From Chlamydomonas reinhardtii (Eukaryota; Chlorophyta; Chlorophyceae; Chlamydomonadales; Chlamydomonadaceae): a stretch of 64,000 bases of DNA. This document shows, piece by piece, positions 56,791 to 64,000 of this stretch; the first letter of the stretch is position 1; each line of letters begins with the position of its first letter. Under the pieces are notes generated by a model. It made no database searches, had not been told where the DNA came from, and saw nothing but the letters and a program-made list of their open reading frames with translations. The stretch covers positions 6,005,527-6,069,526 of the forward strand of contig NC_057010.1 in NCBI RefSeq assembly GCF_000002595.2. Direction: 5' to 3'. The position numbers and the translations under genes are program-made.

Positions 56791-58461
56791 CAGCAGCACT
56801 GGAGCAGGATTGGCTAGCGCAGGGTGTGCTGGACAAGCGGACTGACCGAGGCGCGGCCTTGGGCGCGGCTGGGGGTTACGAGAGGTTACTAGCCAAGAGC
56901 GCGCGGCTGGAGGGTGGCAGGGAGGCAGTGGTGGTAAGCAGGCAGCGGCGCGAGCTGCGCACGAGCCGGGGGTGCTGCAGGCTGCATTGCGTATAGGTTG
57001 CAGCAGACTGTGTGGTGGCAACTGGCGAGGCCTCAGTTGGCTGTAGGCGCGCTGGTGCCATGTACGTAGAGCCAAACAGCGGCTGCCCCCGTGATTCTAA
57101 GTGTGCTTCAATGCACGGAGAGTTGGAGCGGCAACGATGATGCCACTTGCCTAGACCTAGTTTGTGATTTGCTTGCTGCGCGGGATGGATGCCTGTTGGC
57201 CTGTGACGGGCATCTGCTACCCGGGTTGCCTAGCCCCATGACCGGCCTTCATGTCCGACAATGCTGCTGGAGTTGGAGGGGAAGGCAGTTACCTGATGCC
57301 GAAGCCCAGACGCAGGATTGCTTGGAGGTCTCCCTTGATTGTTTGCCGGGACGGAATATGGTATGGTTCGCCAAGATGGTACCCCTGATGTGTGTTGGAG
57401 GTTCCTTCATGGGATCCCTCCCCAGGTGCTGAGCAAGGGACGCGCGGATCAAGACCGGTATCAGAAGTCGAGCAGGCTCTTGCGGCTTCTTTTATTACGT
57501 GACATGTCCTGCGTCAATTCGAACGAGGCACGTACCGATGCGCGAAAGGCCCACCTCTGTGAAGCCAAACCTTTTATGAGCTGTGACCTATACATGCCAG
57601 CCCAAACCTCAATCGCCGCAATAGCTGCGGGCATAATACATGCGCCATGCACGCAACATGATCACGGGCCCAAGGGCTCACCAGCACACCCCACAGCAGC
57701 AGGAAACCTCCTCCCGAACTTTCTCACCACACCACGGTAGTACGCACGCAGTTCTCCCCCACAGCGTTGCATGCACAGCCTCCTGCGCGGGCTTTTCAAA
57801 CACCCGGATCTGGGAAATTTTAGGAATCAGCAGTACCTCTAACGGCAGCCTGTTCAGGACCGCCACCAACCTCGGTGTCTGTATATCCTCAAGCAAGTTC
57901 AAGTGGGAGCCAGCTCAACCATACGTAAACACCTACCTGCGCACGTGCGTAAGATTCTGAGTAAGCATTTGCAGCTGTTCCTACTGACCTCTACGACAAC
58001 CTACCGACGCACCACACCCACAAACACCACTCAATATGACAAGCCAGTCCTAGTCAAGTCGGGCGCACGTGAGCGCCCGCTCCTGCCGCATAGGAGCTGC
58101 ACATTTTCTTGTTGGGCCTGGTCTGCATCAGGAGGGACCTCGCGGCAACCGCAACGAGTGTGGCCCGATCCCAGTGGGCACCATCCCCAAGTCGGGCTAC
58201 AATTATGATACGATGCCAGACATACTAACGTGCAAAAGCAGGTCCCGCACATCTAGCCGTGGCCCCAAACGGCTGACTATAGATTGTGGAATGATCCAAC
58301 CCACTCGCTCATGTTGCGCCTTTGTGATTGTCACTGCGCATGCGCGGTTGGACCTTGATAAAGAATCGCAGCTGCTGGCTGCGGATTGATCCGCTCCGCT
58401 GCCATAACTGTTCCCAGTAATGAATGCCCCCCTAAACGTGTACCGCGGCTGCTCCCTTCAC
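56791..58461. other. Convergent 3' flanks of ORC5 and WEE1
   Basis: About 1.7 kb without a supported exon. I found no TGTAA close to either stop, so the poly(A) sites may use variants. No repeats of note. Confidence 0.4.
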
Positions 58462-61103
58462 CTACTGCGACATGGGCAGCGGCGTTGAGGTGGTCGCCGC
58501 GAGCTGGCTGGAGCTGGTGCCGGCCTGCAGAAGCGTGGAGCGGAGGATCCCATCCGCAGTGGGGCGCTGGGCCGGATCTGGGCTCATCATTTTCTGCGGC
58601 GCAGTACGGGTCGGGCGCAAAGAGTAAGACCAGCAGCTTGCGTTCACGTTATGCATGCTGGTGTGAGATAGCCCTGTTTCGACGAGAGCCCTTTCCCGCT
58701 CAGACCACTCAGGCGCGCCAGTGGCAGCAAGCGCGACAGCCTCTCACCTTGAGCAGGTTGATGATGCGCGTGCTGGCGCTGGGCAGGAACAGTTTGCCCT
58801 GCCGGATGTCATGGTAGGACTGCCCGTTCTTAGGCAGCTCGGTGCCGCGCAACAGCTCATACACGGAGGCGCCCAGCGCGAACACGTCCAGCCGGTCCGC
58901 CAGGCCACTGGTCAGGAAGTCGCGGCTCTTGAGCGCCTCGGGCGCCAAGTACCTGAAGAGGCGGCGGCGCAGGGTGGCAAGTGACAATCGTATTAGCACT
59001 CAGACGCGCGCCATCCCGCTCGCACCTGATTCCCGCAGGCCCACATGACAAGTCGGACGCGAGAAGCCCGTCCCAACGCAACGCCACTGACTGCGCGCTA
59101 CTCACTTGACGTCACCCTCCGATGTCCCCGCCCGCTGGCCGCCCGGCAGCATTGCCAGCCCGAAGTCGCCCAGCTTATACACCGGCGCCGCGCTGCTCCC
59201 GCCGCTGCTGCTGCCAGCGCTGCTGCTGGCGTTGGCTCCGCTGGCGGCCCGCAGCGCCAGGTCCGCCGGCGAGGGCGCGGCCAGGTAGATGTTGTCGGGC
59301 TTGATGTCCAGGTGGACCATGCCCAGGTCGTGAATGCGCTTGAGAGCCGACGCCATCTGTGGGAAGAAATGCATGCGAAAGGCTTCAACACAATTTCGCT
59401 TTTACACGCGGGCCAGGTTTACACGCAGCAAGTATATCGAAAGGAGATTGCGCACCTGCCGCAGGATCTCGAGCACCTCCACCTCCTTGAACTGCACGCG
59501 CCGCTTGAACATGTCGCGCAGACTCTCCCCGCACAGCTCCTGCTTGATGTATGCCTGCTCCGCGTCGCCACCCGGCTCAAACCACGTGTCATACAAGCCC
59601 ACGATGTTGGGGTGGGGCTGAACTGCCGCCAGCGCTTGCATCTCCTGAGAGCATCATGGCGACGGGAAACGTATGTTGCAGGCGTCGTGGCTGACCACAG
59701 TGCCAGCAGAAGTGTGCCCCTCGCTCAACAACTAGTCCCCAGTCAAGCGACAGGACTCACGTTCAGCCACATGTTGCGCGCTTGTAGCGTGGTGATGGGC
59801 ACCTTGTTGGTTTTCACTGCGTACGCGATGCCGGTGAGGCGGTGCACCGCTTTGTACACCTTGCTGAAATTGCCGTGGCCCAGCTCCGCCTCCTGGTGGT
59901 AGTCCCACCTGTGAGAAGTGGGTGCTGCCTGACATGAGTCGAGCATGCGCTTGCAAGCAGCTCCGAGCTATGCAGCCTCGAATGTGCCATCCCCACCCAT
60001 CACCCCTACAACGGCCCTCCACCGCATTCGCACCCTTAAGCCGTTCGCCCCAGAGCAACCGTCACTCACAGGAAGCGGCTGTAGTTGCCGCGGTTGAGGC
60101 AGGACTGTGACGCCTGGAACACGTGGTTGTCGTCATCCGCCCGCACCAGGTAGGGGTTGCGCGGCATGGGAGGCTGCACCTCGCGCAGCTTGGGGATGGG
60201 CGGCCGGCCTGCGCACCCGCAAGGTAGGGCAGCAGTCAAGCCATCATGACAAGAGCTGCATGCTGCCTATGTCGCAATATAACAAGTAAGCACATGCGGA
60301 TCACGTACCTGAAAGCGCCTTGCTACACGTGCTGGGCTCGCCGACAGACCGACTTTGGCTCTGGCTCTGGCTGCTGACCTCATCGTCCATGTTGCCTGCG
60401 CGCAAAGTGATGAGCGGTGTAAGCACTGCGGCCACACGTTGCGTCCAACTGCTCATAGCTTCCCAGCCAAATAGCCTGACGCACCTGGCAGCACCTTCAG
60501 CGGCCGTGGCCGCTTCATTGCGCGGGGCGAGGGTGCTGGCGAGCGGCTCACGTCGTCGTCCACCTGCATGGTTGAAGGCTCATACTCCATGCGGAACAGC
60601 TGCTCTTGCGGTGTGAGGTGGTCGGGGGTGCTGCGGGCATGGGAAGAGGGAAGCACGGGTGAGTGTAAGAAAGCTTCAGACCAACACGCCTATGTCGCCT
60701 AGTCCTCCCCTGGCTGACACTGGCAAGGCATGGCAGCCTTGCAAAGCCTGCCGTCGATCCAGCACGACACAACCCTGCCTGGGCCCCGCGTGACCAAGCC
60801 CTCCGTCGCCAACCCTGGCCCGGCTTACTATTGCTCCTGGCTGGGCTGGCTGCTGAGGTCCAGCACGCGCGGTCGAAGCGCCCGCATATGGGGCCGAGGC
60901 TCCTGAGAAAGAACTGGGCCGTCTGGCGGATTAGCTGCGGGAGGCCGCGAGATGTCGCCGAGATTCATATGCCGCAAAGACATTTGCAGCGAGCTGGTGC
61001 TCTCAGAGCATTGTTGCTGCTGGGACTGCTGAGACTGCTGCTTCTGCTTGCTGTAATAGTTGAAGATGCTGCCGCCGGGAGGCTTCATAGCGGCTGTGGC
61101 CAT
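58462..61103 (-). CDS. WEE1: WEE1-type cell-cycle protein kinase
   Basis: Nine minus-strand exons (61103-60829, 60630-60485, 60395-60309, 60208-60070, 59908-59761, 59644-59456, 59356-59106, 58952-58748, 58593-58462) join in phase for 523 residues. WEE1 phosphorylates the inhibitory tyrosine of the mitotic CDK in the nucleus. The N-terminal 200 residues are Gln/Ser/Pro-rich and probably regulatory. The kinase domain runs from about 216: glycine loop LGHGNFSKVYKAV, Lys248 in YAVK, catalytic loop VHLDIKPDNIYLA (Asp345, with HLDIKP typical of WEE1/MYT1 kinases), DFGLA (Asp392), YLAPEAL and LADRLDVFALGASVYELL. The lead-in VFQASQSCLNRGNYSRFL is also WEE1-like. An Ala/Ser/Gly insert of about 30 residues lies between the catalytic loop and DFG. 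There is no membrane segment, which favours WEE1 over MYT1. Confidence 0.9.
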
Positions 61104-61924
61104 CGTGACTTGGCCACAGCAGCCCGTAAAAGCAACTCTGTGGGCTCCTTCGCTGTAAGTTGTTGCTATGCGCTCGCTGTGAACACTAACCGCGTTGAAG
61201 TGTTACGGGGGTGAAATTGACAGTGGCGACGACAGCTGCGGCTGTCCAGGACTCAGTCTAGAACTTCAGTTACTCGTATAAACTCACCAGTATTGCGGTT
61301 TCGATGTATGCAAGCTCGTGAGGCGCGGCGCGGCACGGCGTTGCAAGCGGATGAAGCGGTCAAACGGAAGCGGCCCCATGCTTGGGCGTTGACCCAACGT
61401 CACTGCCGGGCACCTGCTTCAGCGAGCTCCATGCTGTGCTTTCTCTACTACCAACTCAGGACATCAGTTCATGGATCAGGCAGATATCCATAGAAGGTAT
61501 CACTCAAGGTAGTGAAGCCCTCGCGTTATGATAGCGGCGCAGCCCTGCACGCGCACGGTGGTCGCGCTGCAAAGCTTGCATGAAATTTGCAAAACCATAA
61601 GCGCCTGAAGCCCCGATTTGTGCGCTTTCCCCACTTGCTTCGTCCGTTGGGCCCACTCGCTTGCTTGCATAACCCGCATATGGGGAGTCGCTCAAAGACG
61701 TTTTGCTTCACCACACGGTCGCCATGGTGCCAGCACCAAGAACCTGCGCTGTCGGACTTGCAGGATGTGTACGCGTGCACTGAGAACCTGAGCTTGGGGG
61801 CGGCCGTAAAGTAGTGCTATCACACTCCTATATATTATAGAGGAGCAAAGCACAGTCATTCAGGTTAAAGAAGCCTCGTTAGGACGAGTTCGTCGCTCTG
61901 GGGTGAAAGTTTGGAGACGCAAGA
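61104..61924. other. Divergent promoter region of WEE1 and the bestrophin gene
   Basis: An AT-rich patch at 61823-61845 (TATATATTATAG) is about 90 bp before the bestrophin ATG and is a candidate TATA element for it. Nothing else is recognised. Confidence 0.4.
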
Positions 61925-63472
61925 ATGAGCGCTCCAGCAGCACCTAGCACTGCACCAACCCACGACGTGGAGCATGGAGGAAGAGATGGGCGCGTGCACG
62001 ACGAAAATGGACGCGACTTGGAAGTGAGCAGAGCATTTCGCTTTTGACGACCTGAGCGCATAGTTTCCCATAAGGGCCTGCCTGTCATACTTGTGCGTTA
62101 TGTGTATGCTCTGGAGCGCTAGCATGCGTCAAGGGCGAAGGCATATCCGCCTTCAACACGGTGTCACCCCTCAACACTTGGCCAAGCTGCGTGCCTACCT
62201 CTGCCCACGCCGCCCACCCAACCGCCTCTCGTCTTCAGGAGCAACCGCTTATTCATATCGGTTACAACCCAAACTCGCGTTGGCACCGGTTTAAAAAGGT
62301 GGGGCGTGACTGCTGGTGTCCGCATAGACGTGTGGACGCTGGCTGCCTTCAAGCCCGGGCGGCTTTGTCCGCCGCATCCGCTACGCACCTGCCCGCCACG
62401 GGATGCCTTCTACAGCGGTCTTAGAGCCTCCGGCCGCGAGTGTAATGTGTGTTGCTGCTAGTTGACATTGGCATACGCCTTTGCACGGTCAATGGTTCTG
62501 TGTCCTGTTCCCTGCAACCCATCTGTTGACCCGGGCGTTTGGCGGCTGTCGCAGGTTATGTTTGAGCCCCCCAAAGCGACGGTCAGCATCTACGCGGACA
62601 TTCCGTTTAACCACGCTGAGTGGAAGCGGCATCGCAACGCTGCTTGGAGGCACCGACCGCAGCCGGCGCTATTGTGAGTCGCCAAGACTTGATGTTGCAT
62701 GGGCCCACGGCGTCTGTGGGAACGTGGGTGTCAGGGCTGCTGGCCGTGAGGCTCCGGAGGTCCCACCGTCGAGGGAGGTGGCATGGGGAAGGAACTTGGG
62801 AGGACGTGTAATCAGCGCGCGGGATACCGTACGCTGCTCAGCACGCCGCTGCTGTGCCCAGGCCTGCCCTGCGCCGACGCCACCACACCTGACCCTGTAC
62901 TGCTGCTGCAGTGCGCGTGTGGCGGGCGGCTTCTGGTGGCAGCTGACGTACGTCTTCCTGGTGTCGCTGTTCGTGGGCCTGTACCACCACCACATAGCGG
63001 TGAGAGGCCAGTGGCGGGGAGGGGCGTGACGGCTGCCCACGTGTGTGGTCCAAGCAAAGGGCTGTAGCTCTCCATTTCCGTACACGGTACTGTGTCTGGT
63101 ATGGACAATGTGCACATGGAAGTAATGAGGGGGTAGAGGGATGGACCGTGGGGATGGACCCGGGCTGGGACAGCGTGCCGGTCTGTCAGGGGGTGTGCCA
63201 TAGGCGTGACATGTCGATAGGTAAGCAGCTTCGCGCGAGTGGCATGCCACCACCAGCTTTGCAACATCGGCGACCGAGTGTGGCGCGGGCGCCCGGACCC
63301 TACATCCGGTATTCGTGCTTCATGTGCTCTCCATCAACGCCACTCCTCCTGCTCCCTCCCCTGCCGCCTCGCAGCCAATCACCACGGCCTCGTCCAAGCT
63401 GGCCACGGCCTTCAACCTGACCACCTTTGCGCTGTCACTGCTGCTGGTGTTCCGGACCAACAGCAGCTACAG
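61925..63472 (+). CDS. Bestrophin-type anion channel (3' partial)
   Basis: Exons 61925-62023, 62555-62673, 62912-62999 and 63375-63472 join in phase; the frame ends at a donor (TACAG/GTGGGG) and the rest lies beyond the window or beyond an insertion. Bestrophins are membrane chloride/bicarbonate channels; algal ones of this type sit in thylakoids and help deliver bicarbonate. The N-terminus is short and acidic, then IPFNHAEWKRHRNAAW, a first helix GGFWWQLTYVFLVSLFVGLY, and LATAFNLTTFALSLLLVFRT followed by NSSY, the hallmark LLVFRTN-x-SY motif at the end of the second helix. Only about 134 residues are seen of the usual 350 or more. The start ATG is the only one in phase. Location in the cell is inference. 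Confidence 0.75.
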
Positions 63473-64000
63473 GTGGGGGCGGCAGAGGCTGGCCCGATGG
63501 CGCCGGCGGTGGCAGTGGTGGTGGTAGTGGCGGGAGTGCAGGCGTCATGAGGGGATGTGTGTTGCACGGGGTTGTTTCCACCGGCTATCGGTAGCACCAC
63601 ATGGGTATGACGTTGGTCTGAGGAGGGGCGAAAAGGTGTCCACACGTGTTTCTCCGCGCTCGCGCAGATTTAGACACCCCGTTTCGGGAATTAGCTTATA
63701 TAACCTATACTGATACTAAAGTTCGGCTCCCGTCGCATTTTGCGAGGGTGGCTGTCGGCACATTTCGCGAGGCATGCTTTCACCAGAGTCGCACTGTAAA
63801 GCCCCGGACCCTCAAAGTAGTCTTATAAAGTATAGTATAGTCGACGGCAATCTAACTTGACGTCAAACCGGGCTGTCTGCCAGAGCTTGTAGAGCATGTT
63901 GACCGCGACATCACCAAAGCGATCGCAAACAAGATATTTCGGGTGTACATAGTGTGTACATAATACATGCTAAACACCGGCAGCTAAATTGGAGGTCGGC
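63473..64000. other. Intron or insertion after the last bestrophin exon
   Basis: From about 63660 to the edge the DNA is clearly more AT-rich than the flanking gene and holds no bestrophin-like exon where the next one (Trp-Trp-Glu region) would be expected. It may be a long intron or an inserted element whose other end is outside the window. Confidence 0.4.

Overview
The window is nuclear DNA of a GC-rich green alga of the Chlamydomonas/Volvox type. This is inferred from several traits: genes broken into many short exons by introns with GTGAG/GTGCG donors and GCAG acceptors; long Ala, Gly, Gln and Pro runs in the proteins; TGTAA poly(A) signals after some genes; and recognisable eukaryotic proteins (ORC5, WEE1, ZIP transporters, bestrophin). 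The species cannot be fixed from the sequence alone. All multi-exon models were joined by hand at GT-AG (once GC-AG) sites, keeping the reading phase intact; none has been checked against RNA.

Layout. 1-10628 (+): the 3' part of a very large protein with two degenerate cyclic-nucleotide-binding folds. 11394-13781 (+): an unrecognised seven-exon gene; the intron before its exon 4 holds an inverted copy of that exon. 15173-16045: a non-autonomous DNA transposon with G-run inverted ends and a 9-bp target duplication. 16984-19315 (-): an unrecognised Pro-rich, Cys-containing protein. 19805-21065 (-): a Mini-III type ribonuclease III. 21895-29926 (-): an unrecognised 17-exon protein. 30874-38030 (+): a Crypton-like tyrosine-recombinase protein with GCR1_C and HMG-box DNA-binding domains and an 11-unit repeat. 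GC-rich inverted motifs lie on both sides of it, at about 30.4 and 39.5 kb. 39615-42115 (+): a small Cys-containing protein with a CBM5/12-like patch. 43438-46090 and 48200-50401 (both -): two tandem ZIP metal transporters with identical intron positions. 52332-56790 (+): origin recognition complex subunit 5. 58462-61103 (-): a WEE1-type cell-cycle kinase, convergent with ORC5. 61925 to the right edge (+): the start of a bestrophin-type anion channel.

Functionally, the right third is a housekeeping stretch (zinc/iron uptake, replication initiation, G2/M control, anion channel). The middle is shaped by mobile DNA. The most unusual items are the exon-derived intronic hairpin at 12.2-12.6 kb and the Crypton-like gene at 30.9-38.0 kb.
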